Below, piece after piece: positions 1-8,010 of a stretch of DNA of 32,173 bases (within the stretch, counting starts at the first letter, position 1; each line of letters starts with the position of its first letter). The translations under genes and the position numbers were made by a program. Source of the DNA: PALSA-1180 sp964624625 (lineage in GTDB: Bacteria; Oederibacteriota; Muellerivitia; Muellerivitales; Muellerivitaceae); contig CAZUXW010000031.1 in the NCBI GenBank assembly GCA_964624625.1, forward strand, positions 1 to 32,173, given 5' to 3'. Under the pieces are notes generated by a model. The model did not search any database, had not been told where the DNA came from, and saw only the letters and a program-made list of their open reading frames with translations.

Positions 1-2
1 CC

Positions 3-71
3 CTGGCCTCGGTTCCCATCCTGTTTTTGAGGAAGCCTGCGGTGTTGGCCAAGCCCACGGACGCGCATTAA
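3..71 (+). CDS. C-terminal end of an upstream protein (partial)
   Basis: The window opens inside a plus-strand reading frame that ends at TAA 69-71. Only 22 codons are visible. They encode a short hydrophobic run (LASVPILFL) followed by a basic/polar tail (RKPAVLAKPTDAH). This resembles the last membrane segment and cytoplasmic tail of an integral membrane protein such as a transporter, but that is inference from composition only. A second frame (from base 2) is also open here, so the frame choice is not certain. No function can be assigned. Confidence 0.4.
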   Translation: MASVPILFLRKPAVLAKPTDAH

Positions 72-252
72 ACCGGATCGTAAAAACACAAAAACTTGGA
101 ACGCCGATTCAATCGGATAAACGACCGATAAAGGCCGAAGACGGACCCTTTCAAAAAAGTTCATCCGTTGGTTCGGGCTTGACCGGGTTCTATCCGCGTA
201 CAATGCCTTTGTCACAGTCCGTTCATTGATTTTTCGTTCAGGAGGTTTTTTT

Positions 253-618
253 ATGCCGAAAATCATCCATGCCCCGGCGGTCGTTCAAGCGGCCGGCAAC
301 AAGCCGAAGAGAATCGAGGAATTTTTTGGAAGGGTGAACAGCCGGACCGAGGCCCTCAGCCTGGCCCGCATGGCCAGTCCCGGCGGATGGGTGGAACCGG
401 GCCAAACTCCCGAATTCGATGAGTTCACCCTGGTATTAAGGGGAATGCTCCACGTCGAGACGAAACACGCTTCTTTTACGGTCCAGGCCGGGGAAGCCAT
501 CGTGACGGAAAAGGGGGAATGGGTAAGGTATAGCACGCCTTCCGCCGAGGGTGCCGAATATATCGCGGTCTGCCTCCCGGCCTTCAGTCCCGCGACGGTC
601 CATCAAGACGAGAAGTAA
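253..618 (+). CDS. Small cupin-fold protein
   Basis: Encodes 121 residues starting MPKIIHAPAVV. ATG 253 is chosen over an in-frame upstream start at 226 because AGGAGG at 240-245 sits 7 bases before it. The segment FDEFTLVLRGMLHVET followed by VQAGEAIVTEKGEWVRYSTP has the spacing of the two cupin motifs (a Gly turn, then a G-x-G strand pair). The usual metal ligands are absent: there is no HxH in motif 1, and the motif 2 His position reads W/Y. It is therefore probably a non-metal or atypical small cupin, cytoplasmic, with unknown ligand. It converges on the esterase gene with a 9-base gap. The cupin fold is fairly secure; the role is not known. Confidence 0.8.
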   Translation: MPKIIHAPAVVQAAGNKPKRIEEFFGRVNSRTEALSLARMASPGGWVEPGQTPEFDEFTLVLRGMLHVETKHASFTVQAGEAIVTEKGEWVRYSTPSAEGAEYIAVCLPAFSPATVHQDEK

Positions 619-627
619 CCCAAAAAT

Positions 628-1602
628 TCATTTCTTGGGATGGGCTTTAAAAAAATCCCAGATCAGGTCGCAGGCATCCAGTTCCCTGCTGACCCGTCCC
701 ACCAGCCATTCCCCCGCGTATTTCCAGCCCATGGGCCAGGTATGGCCCCCGCCGTGGATGACGTAAAGAACAACTTCGTGCCCTTGAGGTGAAGGCGGAA
801 AGGAAAACTTTTCCACACTGGTGTGATCCTTGGGGTCGCGGTCGGGAAGGGTTTCATCCCGGGGGATCGGGCCGCAGCCGTCCCTTTTGCCCCAGAATGC
901 CGCCGCTTCCGTCACGGGAATGATCTCACCCCTTTTTCGCCCAAAGAAATGAACCTGTCCGCCTTTAAAGGGAACCAAGGGGTCCTCGTCTCCATTGATG
1001 GCCAGGATGGAAACAGGCTCTTTGGAGCGGCAGGTTCCGGCTAAAACTTTGGGAAGGGAACCGGCCACGGGAGCGGCAGCGGCGATCTTTTCCGATAAGT
1101 CGCAGGCCAGCCGGAAGGCCATCATGGCGCCGTTCGAAATGCCCGTCACATAAACCCGGTGTTGGTCAACGCCATATTGTTTTTCAAACTGTTCGATGAG
1201 GGCGGAGAGAAAACCCACGTCGTCCAGTTGTTCCTTGTGGGCGCGGTCCCCGTCAATCATCCTCCCGTCGTTCCAGCTTTTACCGATGCCGTCCGGGTAG
1301 AGGGCGATGAATCCGTCCCGGTCGGCCAGTTCGTTGAAACGGTGGAGGGTCAATTTTTGCATGCCGGCGCCGGTGCCGAGCCCTCCGTGCAGGATCAGGA
1401 CGAGGGCGGGCTTGGAGGAGGAGGTGAGGGAAGGGGGGACGTAGGCGGCATAGGTTCGGGTAAGCCCACCGAAGGCGATCGAGCCGGTTTTGGATTGGGC
1501 GGTGAGTTGGACGTCCTTGGCCGGGACCGAGGTGGTTAGGAAAAGGACAATGAATAGAAGTTTTACGGTCCCAATTTTACATGGAGTCATCGCGGTTCTC
1601 AT
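628..1602 (-). CDS. Exported PHB-depolymerase/feruloyl-esterase-type alpha/beta hydrolase
   Basis: A 324-residue protein with an N-terminal hydrophobic signal (about residues 12-28, ending SVPAKD). The catalytic region follows the esterase_phb (LpqC-like) pattern: LILHGGLG oxyanion-hole loop (about 69-76), YVTGISNGAMMAF nucleophile elbow with Ser156, an Asp in NGDEDPLVPF (about 207) and the catalytic His in HGGGHTWP (His287). Family members hydrolyse ester bonds in polyhydroxyalkanoates, acetylated xylan or feruloylated polysaccharide, and the substrate here cannot be read from sequence. Start 1602 (ATG) lacks a strong ribosome-binding site; ATG 1590 is an in-frame alternative. It is divergent from the cytochrome c gene across a 182-base promoter-sized spacer. 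Confidence 0.88.
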   Translation of the reverse strand: MRTAMTPCKIGTVKLLFIVLFLTTSVPAKDVQLTAQSKTGSIAFGGLTRTYAAYVPPSLTSSSKPALVLILHGGLGTGAGMQKLTLHRFNELADRDGFIALYPDGIGKSWNDGRMIDGDRAHKEQLDDVGFLSALIEQFEKQYGVDQHRVYVTGISNGAMMAFRLACDLSEKIAAAAPVAGSLPKVLAGTCRSKEPVSILAINGDEDPLVPFKGGQVHFFGRKRGEIIPVTEAAAFWGKRDGCGPIPRDETLPDRDPKDHTSVEKFSFPPSPQGHEVVLYVIHGGGHTWPMGWKYAGEWLVGRVSRELDACDLIWDFFKAHPKK

Positions 1603-1784
1603 TTTGGGAATAACCTATTAAAAATTTTTATGCCAGTCATTAATTTTAGGGATGAGTCGCTTCACCCACCCAACGAAACCCTTGGCCCTGCCCAGAATAT
1701 CAAAAACAAGGAGCCGATCGCTTGGGTTCAAGCGTCTAAAAGGTTAGAATAGCCTGCTTCAATCCATATTTCGGGAGGCGTCGC

Positions 1785-2312
1785 GTGGCCAAGGGATTTT
1801 TATATGGGATTCTTCTATCGATTTTGACGGTTTTAATCGGAGGGTTTATTTTTATTACCAAGGGATGGATGCCGGCCAACGCGGACGCCCCGCCTCCGGC
1901 CTTGGAAAAATGGATGGCACGGTCATCCTTGAGGGCCACCTTGCAAAGGGAAGCCCCAACCACCCCCAATCCCGAGGCTTTCAACGATGAAAACCTGATC
2001 GCGGGCATCCACCTTTACACCGTCAATTGCCTGGTTTGCCATGGGGCCTCCGATGGAATTCCCTCCAACGTGGCCAAGGGCCTCTACCAACACGCCCCTC
2101 AATTGGCCCAACACGGCGTGACCGATGATCCGGAAGGAAAGATCTACTGGTTCGTGAAACACGGTGTCCGTTTGACCGGAATGCCCTCCTACAACGGGTC
2201 CCTCTCGGACCAGCAGATTTGGCAGGTTGTCTCGTTTCTCAAGCACATGGACGCCTTGACGGCGGAAGCGAATAAGGTTTGGAAAGCCGTTCCCAGCGCC
2301 GCTTCAAGGTAA
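1785..2312 (+). CDS. Membrane-anchored mono-haem cytochrome c (class I)
   Basis: A 175-residue protein starting at GTG 1785; GGAGG at 1774-1778 lies 6 bases upstream. One N-terminal transmembrane segment (about residues 5-26) is followed by a periplasmic domain with a single CxxCH haem site (CLVCH). The probable axial Met is in GMPSYNGSLSDQQIWQVVSFLK near the C-terminus, a typical class I (cytochrome_CBB3/C family) ending. The likely role is electron transfer in the periplasm. No oxidase or dehydrogenase gene is adjacent, so the partner is unknown. Confidence 0.88.
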   Translation: MAKGFLYGILLSILTVLIGGFIFITKGWMPANADAPPPALEKWMARSSLRATLQREAPTTPNPEAFNDENLIAGIHLYTVNCLVCHGASDGIPSNVAKGLYQHAPQLAQHGVTDDPEGKIYWFVKHGVRLTGMPSYNGSLSDQQIWQVVSFLKHMDALTAEANKVWKAVPSAASR

Positions 2313-2386
2313 GGGCGAGGGGTACCTTGGTAAGCCCCTTCTTGCCAATTTTTTTTGAAGGAGGGGGATAGCCTCGACTGAAAAAG

Positions 2387-3100
2387 TTATTTCCCTTTTG
2401 ACGGCTTCCAAGCGGCGGCCCTCTTCTTGGCCTCCGCGATTTCGGAACCCTTCATCCGCTTCTCCAGCCACTCGATATTGTCCCGGAGGTCCGCCAGTTC
2501 CTCGTCGGCGGCCCCTTGGGCGAGGGCCAGGGAAAACCACTTGTGGGACTCGATTAAATTTTTGGGGCCGCCCTCGCCCAGGGAGTACATGATCGCGAGA
2601 TTCGTCTGGGCTTCCGGGTCATTTTGCTCCGCGGCTTTTTTAAACCAACCGAAGGCCTTTTCATAGTCCTTTTTCACCCCCAATCCCCCGCCCCACACCA
2701 GCCCCAGGTTTTCCTGGGCCGAGGCCAAGCCCTGGGCCGCGGATTTTTGGAACCACTGGAGGGCCAGGGCGTTGTTTTGCTTCACGCCCTTTCCCTTCAA
2801 GTAAAGAAAGCCCAGGTTGTTTTGGGCCGGGGCGTCGCCCTTTTGGGCGCCCTTTTCCAGCCATTGGGCCGCCAGGCTATAGTCCCTGGGGACGCCCATT
2901 CCCTTTTCGTACATCAATCCCAAAACACCCATGGCTTGGGCGTTGCCCTTTTGGGCGTCGATCCGGCAGGAGGCGAATTGATTCCGCTCCTTTATTTCCT
3001 TGGGGGTAAGAACAGTCTTGTCCTTGAACAATCCCTCGGAAAAACAGGGAGCGGCAGGAAAAATCTGAAAAGCTAAAAACAGCATGAAATATTTTTTCAT
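2387..3100 (-). CDS. Exported Sel1-repeat protein
   Basis: A 237-residue protein with a cleavable-looking signal peptide (MKKYFMLFLAFQIFPAAPCFS). The body consists of consecutive Sel1-like repeats of about 36 residues with the consensus A-x-x-x-L-G-x-x-Y-x-x-G-x-G-V-x-x-D-x-x-x-A-x-x-W-x-x-x-A-A, visible as MGVLGLMYEKGMGVPRDYSL, AQNNLGFLYLKGKGVKQNNA and related copies. About four repeats are present (residues 55-205), followed by a charged C-terminal helix. Sel1 repeats are alpha-solenoid protein-interaction modules, and the partner is unknown. AGGA lies 5 bases before ATG 3100. The gene is downstream of the pyrophosphatase on the same strand, but an 82-base spacer separates them. Confidence 0.88.
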   Translation of the reverse strand: MKKYFMLFLAFQIFPAAPCFSEGLFKDKTVLTPKEIKERNQFASCRIDAQKGNAQAMGVLGLMYEKGMGVPRDYSLAAQWLEKGAQKGDAPAQNNLGFLYLKGKGVKQNNALALQWFQKSAAQGLASAQENLGLVWGGGLGVKKDYEKAFGWFKKAAEQNDPEAQTNLAIMYSLGEGGPKNLIESHKWFSLALAQGAADEELADLRDNIEWLEKRMKGSEIAEAKKRAAAWKPSKGK

Positions 3101-3131
3101 GAATTCCTAAAGGTCATTATTTTTGGACCTT

Positions 3132-3159
3132 CTTGGTGAACTTGGCGTCCTTGGCGGTG
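3132..3159. repeat. Solitary arm of the CACCAAG-type repeat
   Basis: The spacer between the pyrophosphatase and Sel1 genes contains a run of CTTGG(T/C)G units in the order CTTGGTG, CTTGGCG, CTTGGCGG. The same kind of units builds the terminal arms of the elements at 7844-7993 and 21194-21375. No opposing arm is seen nearby, so this looks like a remnant or half element. Confidence 0.45.
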
Positions 3160-3182
3160 AAATGGGTTTTGATGAGGCGCTC

Positions 3183-5579
3183 TTAATAGTCGTGCTGGGA
3201 TTCCTTGGCGGCCCTTTTTTGGCGGTGGTGGATGATCTCATCCAGCCCATGCTTGATGATTTCACGCCAGTGGCCCGAGACGGACTTGGTGCTTTGGTGA
3301 TAACAGAAGGCGAGGACCACCAAAATAACCGCCACGATGGCCCAGCTCATGACGCTCCAGCCCGTATAACGGGCCAGAATGGGCGCGATGATCACCGAGA
3401 CCAGGTTGACGACCTTGATCATGGGATTCAAGGCGGGACCGGCCGTGTCCTTCAAGGGATCCCCCACGGTGTCGCCGACCACGCTGGCCTTGTGACGGTC
3501 CGAGCCCTTGCCCAGATTGTGTTTGGGATCGGTCGGCTCGTCCTCGATGGATTTTTTAGCGTTGTCCCAGGCGCCGCCCGCGTTGGACATGAAAACCGCC
3601 AGGAGCTGCCCGGAAAGGATGGCGCCGGCTAAAAACCCGCCGAGAGCCTCCACTTGAAGAAGGATTCCGACCAGGATGGGCGCTAAAACAACCAGGAGCG
3701 CCATGCTGAGTAATTCCCGCTGGGCCGCCAAGGTGCAGAGGTGGACGACCTGGTAATAATCGGGTTTTATTTTCCCGCTCAAGGCCCCGGCCTTGAATTG
3801 GCGACGAACCTCATTGACGATCATGGAAGCGGCCCGGCCCACCGCCTTCAGGGCGAAAGAGGAAAAAAGCCAAGGCAGCAGCCCGCCGATGAGCATTCCC
3901 ACCAAAACCTTGGGAATGGAGACGCGGATGCCGATGGAGATCAGCTGGTCGGCCAGGGGGACGTTCAGGAGCTTTTGGACCTCGCTGACGTTCACGATAT
4001 AGGATCCGAAGAGGGAAACCGCCGCCACGACGGCCGAACCGATGGCCACGCCCTTGGTGATGGCCTTGGTGGTATTGCCGGCCGCGTCCAGGTTGTTCAT
4101 GATCCTGCGGGCCGCCACGGTCACTTTGTCCTTGCGGTCATGCCAGGCCATTTCCCCGATGCCGTTGGCGTTGTCGGAAATGGGGCCGAAGGAATCCATC
4201 GCCAGGTTGTCGCCGGTCAGGGTCATCATGCCGATGCCGGTCAGGGCCACGCCGTAAAGGGTATAGATGAGGCTGTCCGCGGGGGTTAGGCCCGGCATGG
4301 TGCCGAAGATGGTATAGGACGCCACGAGGATGACGGCGATGACCAGCAGGGCCCAGGCGCTGGACTCAAAGCCCACCGACAGGCCGGTGATGATGACGGT
4401 GGCGGGCCCGGTGCGGGTGGATTCCTTGATGTCATTCACGGGATGCTTGGAAACATCGGTAAAGTAGCGGGTCAGGTAAAAAAGGATGACGACTAGGATG
4501 ACGCCCAGGGTGGTGGAGCAAAAGGGGCGCCACCATCCGCCGGAGAATTCACCCATGTAATTGGCCGCCACGAGTCCGGAGAGGATGACGCAGCTCAAGG
4601 CGGAAACGAGGAATCCCTTGATGATGGGAACCAGGGCGTTGCCCTTCTCGCTGCCGTTAGCCCTTACCATGTAGCCCCCGAAGAGGGACGAGAGGACCCC
4701 GACCGCCATGATCATCAAGGGATAAAGGACCCATTCCATGTGGTGGGTGATCTTGAAAAGGGCGATGCCCAGCATCAGGGCCGAAATGATCGTGACGCCG
4801 TAGGATTCGAAGATGTCCGCCGCCATGCCGGCGCAGTCTCCCACGTTGTCGCCCACCAAGTCCGCGATGACCGCGGGATTGCGGGGGTCATCCTCGGGGA
4901 TGCCCGCCTCCACCTTGCCCACCAGGTCCGCTCCCACATCCGCGGCCTTCGTATAGATGCCGCCTCCCACCCTCATGAAGAGGGCGACCAGGGTCCCGCC
5001 GAAGCCGAAACCCAATAGGGCGTCAGGCGCCGCCACTCCCAAGGCCATAAAAACAACCGAACCGCCCAGGAGCCCCAAGCCGACGGTCAACATGCCTGTC
5101 ACGGCGCCGGCCCGATGGGCCACGTGAAAGGCCTCGGAGAAACCAACCCGGGAGGCCTGGGTGACCCGGACATTGGCCTTCACGGCCATGCGCATTCCGA
5201 TTTGACCCACCGCCAGGGAAAAGCCGGCTCCCATCAAAAAAGCCAAGGCCCTCGCCATGCCGATGTAAAAAGATACGGTCTCGGGGGGCAATCCGGGAAA
5301 CCGAAGCATCGCCTCGTCCGAGGGGGGAACCACATCGACGGAATAAAATAAGGCGACCGACAGGACCACCATGAAAGGAATGATGCTGATCAGCTGGCGT
5401 TTCAAGTAGGCCTTGGCGCCCTCGCGGATGGCGAACCAGATTTCCTGCATGGCCTTATCCCCGACAGGTTCCTTGAGGACCAGATAGCGGAGGTAAAAAG
5501 CGTAAGCCACGGCCGTGAGGGCGATGGCGGTAATGACCCAGAGGGCGCCTTGCTCGAAGGATGAGAATCCCTGCATCAT
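3183..5579 (-). CDS. hppA: Membrane H+-translocating pyrophosphatase, K+-independent type
   Basis: A multi-spanning integral membrane protein of about 798 residues that couples hydrolysis of inorganic pyrophosphate to ion pumping. Family signatures are intact: GGGIYTKAADVGADLVGKVE and DNVGDCAGMAADIFESY in the substrate site, DNAKKSIED, and GDTVGDPLKDTAGP near the C-terminus. At the position that sets K+ dependence the sequence reads GNTTKAITKG, with Lys and Thr where K+-dependent enzymes have Ala and Gly. This indicates a K+-independent, H+-pumping subfamily member. ATG 5579 is preferred because GAAAGG lies just upstream; the longer frame to 5621 would need a TTG start without a ribosome-binding site. 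The enzyme saves energy by recycling biosynthetic pyrophosphate. Confidence 0.96.
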   Translation of the reverse strand: MMQGFSSFEQGALWVITAIALTAVAYAFYLRYLVLKEPVGDKAMQEIWFAIREGAKAYLKRQLISIIPFMVVLSVALFYSVDVVPPSDEAMLRFPGLPPETVSFYIGMARALAFLMGAGFSLAVGQIGMRMAVKANVRVTQASRVGFSEAFHVAHRAGAVTGMLTVGLGLLGGSVVFMALGVAAPDALLGFGFGGTLVALFMRVGGGIYTKAADVGADLVGKVEAGIPEDDPRNPAVIADLVGDNVGDCAGMAADIFESYGVTIISALMLGIALFKITHHMEWVLYPLMIMAVGVLSSLFGGYMVRANGSEKGNALVPIIKGFLVSALSCVILSGLVAANYMGEFSGGWWRPFCSTTLGVILVVILFYLTRYFTDVSKHPVNDIKESTRTGPATVIITGLSVGFESSAWALLVIAVILVASYTIFGTMPGLTPADSLIYTLYGVALTGIGMMTLTGDNLAMDSFGPISDNANGIGEMAWHDRKDKVTVAARRIMNNLDAAGNTTKAITKGVAIGSAVVAAVSLFGSYIVNVSEVQKLLNVPLADQLISIGIRVSIPKVLVGMLIGGLLPWLFSSFALKAVGRAASMIVNEVRRQFKAGALSGKIKPDYYQVVHLCTLAAQRELLSMALLVVLAPILVGILLQVEALGGFLAGAILSGQLLAVFMSNAGGAWDNAKKSIEDEPTDPKHNLGKGSDRHKASVVGDTVGDPLKDTAGPALNPMIKVVNLVSVIIAPILARYTGWSVMSWAIVAVILVVLAFCYHQSTKSVSGHWREIIKHGLDEIIHHRQKRAAKESQHDY

Positions 5580-6254
5580 GGTGAAGGCCTTTCGAAGAAG
5601 TTTATGGTTAAAGCCGATCAATATTAGGAAGAGGCCAACATTTTAAGATAATTTGCCGGGGTCTTGGTAGTTTTATTCGGGTCAATTTGTCATTGCGAGG
5701 AATGAACTTTGTGACAGGCTTGAAGTAGTTGGCCTGAATCTCAGGCCAACCATGCTTGGCACGAAGTGCCGAGTACAACCCCAGTTCATGGGTTGTGTTA
5801 TCTTTACGACCGACTCAACCTAACCAACTTCAATAAGGTCTATTCAATACTCATGAGCTGGGGTTGCCTCGCCGCTGACACCAATGGATGACGCTTCCCC
5901 CGGTGACAACGAACCTCGTCCCATTTTTTTAAAGTTTGTTCAAAATAAGGTTCCACATTCAAAGTGGAGGAATGGCTAAGCCCTCCTCCTTGGTTTTGAG
6001 GTTTTAATTTTCATCCTTCCCCATTTTTAAGGACGCATAAAGCGGGCCAAGGGAGGGGCCTTGCGTTTAACCCAGGGATTACCGATTAAATTTACGGCTA
6101 TAAAGGTCTTCTTGGTTCCTCAGGCGGAGGATTAAAATAGCTCATTCCTTTAACCACACCTACCTTGAACCTCGCGCTGGTGGACGGGCTCACCGGCATA
6201 AAAATGAAATTTCTTTCAACGCCGTTACTTCGCTTTTCTTTTTTGGAGGTGCTT
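5580..6254. other. Long non-coding stretch between hppA and the HPr gene
   Basis: About 675 bases without a convincing gene, lying between two divergent genes and therefore holding both promoters. The hppA-proximal part contains an inverted-repeat element (5689-5879, listed separately). The remaining 5880-6254 shows no recognisable RNA gene or strong open frame. A frame running into the HPr gene from 6165 is treated as 5' leader because the HPr fold begins at 6255. Confidence 0.6.
5689..5879. repeat. Inverted-repeat intergenic element, GTCATTGCGAGG family (copy 1)
   Basis: GTCATTGCGAGG at 5689-5700 is mirrored imperfectly by CCTCGCCGCTGAC at 5867-5879. Inside are nested hairpins: TTGGCCTGA at 5729-5737 with TCAGGCCAA at 5741-5749 (perfect 9-base arms), and a second short stem GGCAC/GTGCC just after it. 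A longer-range pair joins AACCCCAGTTCATG (about 5775) and CATGAGCTGGGGTT (about 5852) with one mismatch. It shares its terminal 12-mer exactly with the element at 12031-12198. There is no coding capacity; it is probably a non-autonomous palindromic element. Confidence 0.6.
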
Positions 6255-6527
6255 ATGGAAGTGACTCAAAAGGTGAAAATTCTCAACCGGCTTGGTCTGC
6301 ACTTGAGGGCTGCCGCCCAATTGGTGAAGGCCACCAGCAAATACAAGTGCCGGGTTTTGGTGAAAGGCCAGAACGGACACGTGGACGGAAAAAGCCTGAT
6401 GAACTTGCTGACCTTGGCGGCCAGCTATGGTTCTGAACTTACCATTATTTTCCAGGGCGAGGACGCCCGGGACGCCTCCACGGCGATCCAAAATCTCTTT
6501 CTCTCGAGGTTTGGGGAAAAAGAGTAG
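6255..6527 (+). CDS. HPr-family phosphocarrier protein
   Basis: A 90-residue protein with the HPr fold. The phosphorylatable His is in LGLHLRAAAQLVK (His16; canonical motif GLHARPA), and the regulatory Ser site is in GKSLMNLLTLAAS (Ser47). The Pro after Arg in the canonical active site is replaced by Ala. ATG 6255 is chosen because GGAGG at 6245-6249 lies 5 bases upstream and the fold starts there. No enzyme I, EII or HPr kinase gene is adjacent, so it may act in regulation or serve PTS proteins encoded elsewhere. It is followed directly by a terminator, indicating a monocistronic unit. Confidence 0.92.
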   Translation: MEVTQKVKILNRLGLHLRAAAQLVKATSKYKCRVLVKGQNGHVDGKSLMNLLTLAASYGSELTIIFQGEDARDASTAIQNLFLSRFGEKE

Positions 6528-6558
6528 CTCCGTTGATTGATGTTTCACTTTGAATCTT

Positions 6559-6602
6559 CCCCTTACCCGGATTTCTCATCATCGGGTAGGGGGATTTTTT
6601 TT
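6559..6602 (+). terminator. Rho-independent terminator of the HPr gene
   Basis: CCCCTTACCC (6559-6568) pairs with GGGTAGGGGG (6584-6593) in a 10-base stem with one G-U pair, followed by A and a run of T (6595-6602). It lies 31 bases after the HPr stop codon. Confidence 0.88.
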
Positions 6603-6617
6603 GCCCGCCCCAAAAAC

Positions 6618-7826
6618 TTACGGATCCTTGAGGAACAACACCGGCTTGGAGGGCTTGGGGATCACCTGCAGGGACCAGGGGTTGGTGAGGATTTGGGCCG
6701 TGACGGCGTCAGCCGCTGGGCTGTCCAAGCGGTAATGGATCACCAGTTGGTCGGTCTTCTCCTCCAGCCTCGACACGTAAATCGAGTAACCCGCCGTGGG
6801 TTTCCCCCCCGCCATCAGAACCACCACCGCTTGCTGGGTGAAATCCACCCTGGGCGGCGCCTCGCCCGGATGAGGAACGCCCCAATATTTTTGGAAAGTT
6901 TCCGCGTCCGTGACCAATGCCTGGCTTTCCACCGTGGAAGGGCCGTTGTTGCCCTTCCAGGTCGTGATGACGTCCTCCCTGGAATAGGGAACGGATTTTT
7001 CGGACTTATCCAGGGACTCGGCTGTGGGAGTGGGAAGGGGCATGGTCTCGGCTGGCGCGAAGGCCTGGGCTTCGAGCGGGGCCGAGGGAGCCGCCGCCAT
7101 TCGCTTCTTGGCCCTAACCGCCCGGGAGTCCATCAACAGCCCCCCGGGCTTCGCCGCCGCTGCCCCCAAGGCCTCTTCTTTCGGCGCCGGTTCGTTGGAG
7201 GGAAGTCCGGCTCGGGTTGCCTCCACCTTCTTTGAGATATCCTTTGATTTTTCATTTTCAAATTGATCCGGCAATTTAAGGTCCGCGTTGGCGTTCGCGG
7301 CGGGGGACTGCGCTTGCGGGAGCACGTCGAGTTGGGGGTGAGGGGAGGAGGCGGACCGGATGGAGCCGGAGGCAGGGCGAAGGCTATTGGAAGAGGCTTT
7401 ATTTTCAAAACCATTTTCCGCGGAAGGGGCCGTTCCGCTATTCGGGCCCAGGGCTGAATCCGGCTCTAACACCGGCTTGTTCACCCGGGAAATATCATTC
7501 CAATGGGGATTTTGGTTGAGGAGGACTAAAAGAAGAACCGCGGCGGCGGACAAGGCCCAAGCCGGCGCGCCCCAAAAACCATGATGCTTGGGCAGCGGCG
7601 TTGCGCTGCGGCCCAGTTTGGCCATGATCTTGCCGTGCAGGTCCGAGGGCACCTCCGGCCCCGGCATTTGGCGGAGTGTTTTTAAGAGTCCGCCGAATTG
7701 TTCCAATTCCTTGCGCGCGTCCGCGCAGAGACCCAGGTGTTTTTCCACCTTGCTTTTCTCGGAGGGCGAAAGCTGTTCGTCCGCATAAAGGGCCAAAAGC
7801 GGATGGATTTTTTTGCAGTCTTTCAT
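6618..7826 (-). CDS. Membrane anti-sigma factor with PrcB-like C-terminal domain
   Basis: A 402-residue protein. Residues 1-45 form a zinc-finger anti-sigma (zf-HC2-like) domain: Cys4, His30 and Cys34 are in place, but the fourth ligand position is Ala37. A linker leads to one transmembrane helix (about 86-103). A long Ala/Pro/Ser-rich periplasmic linker (about 105-295) follows. It ends in a domain resembling the PrcB C-terminal family (KYWGVPHPGEAPPRVDF, VVVLMAGGKPTAGYSI, VIPKP). ATG 7826 is chosen because AGAGG precedes it by 7 bases; the frame upstream would use TTG. The gene lies directly downstream of the ECF sigma factor, so it most likely binds that sigma factor and senses an envelope signal through the periplasmic domain. 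Confidence 0.82.
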   Translation of the reverse strand: MKDCKKIHPLLALYADEQLSPSEKSKVEKHLGLCADARKELEQFGGLLKTLRQMPGPEVPSDLHGKIMAKLGRSATPLPKHHGFWGAPAWALSAAAVLLLVLLNQNPHWNDISRVNKPVLEPDSALGPNSGTAPSAENGFENKASSNSLRPASGSIRSASSPHPQLDVLPQAQSPAANANADLKLPDQFENEKSKDISKKVEATRAGLPSNEPAPKEEALGAAAAKPGGLLMDSRAVRAKKRMAAAPSAPLEAQAFAPAETMPLPTPTAESLDKSEKSVPYSREDVITTWKGNNGPSTVESQALVTDAETFQKYWGVPHPGEAPPRVDFTQQAVVVLMAGGKPTAGYSIYVSRLEEKTDQLVIHYRLDSPAADAVTAQILTNPWSLQVIPKPSKPVLFLKDP

Positions 7827-7843
7827 GACAAAACCTCTAATTC

Positions 7844-7993
7844 GCCACCAAGACACCAAGGCACCAAGGGCGGCAGTGGTATAAATAAAACCTTTGTTTT
7901 TAACTGTGCCTTTGTGGCCGCCATATGCGGCCTATGGTGAACCATGTGTTGCTTTAAAAAAGGTTGACTTGGTGTCTTGGTGCCTTGGTGGTG
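7844..7993. repeat. CACCAAG-type inverted-repeat element (copy 1)
   Basis: The left arm (7844-7868) is built from CACCAAG units, and the right arm (7968-7993) is its reverse complement with about two mismatches. In the centre, GGCCGC-CATAT-GCGGCC forms a perfect hairpin. The element fills the spacer between the sigma and anti-sigma genes, so it would be transcribed and could fold in the shared mRNA. The same arms recur at 21194-21375, and a solitary arm lies at 3132-3159. Confidence 0.7.
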
Positions 7994-8010
7994 AAAAGTT
8001 GTTTTGGTTT

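Noticed and set aside
179..204. Possible promoter TTGACC/TACAAT before the cupin gene
   Set aside because: The spacing is about 14 bases rather than about 17, so the match is not convincing.
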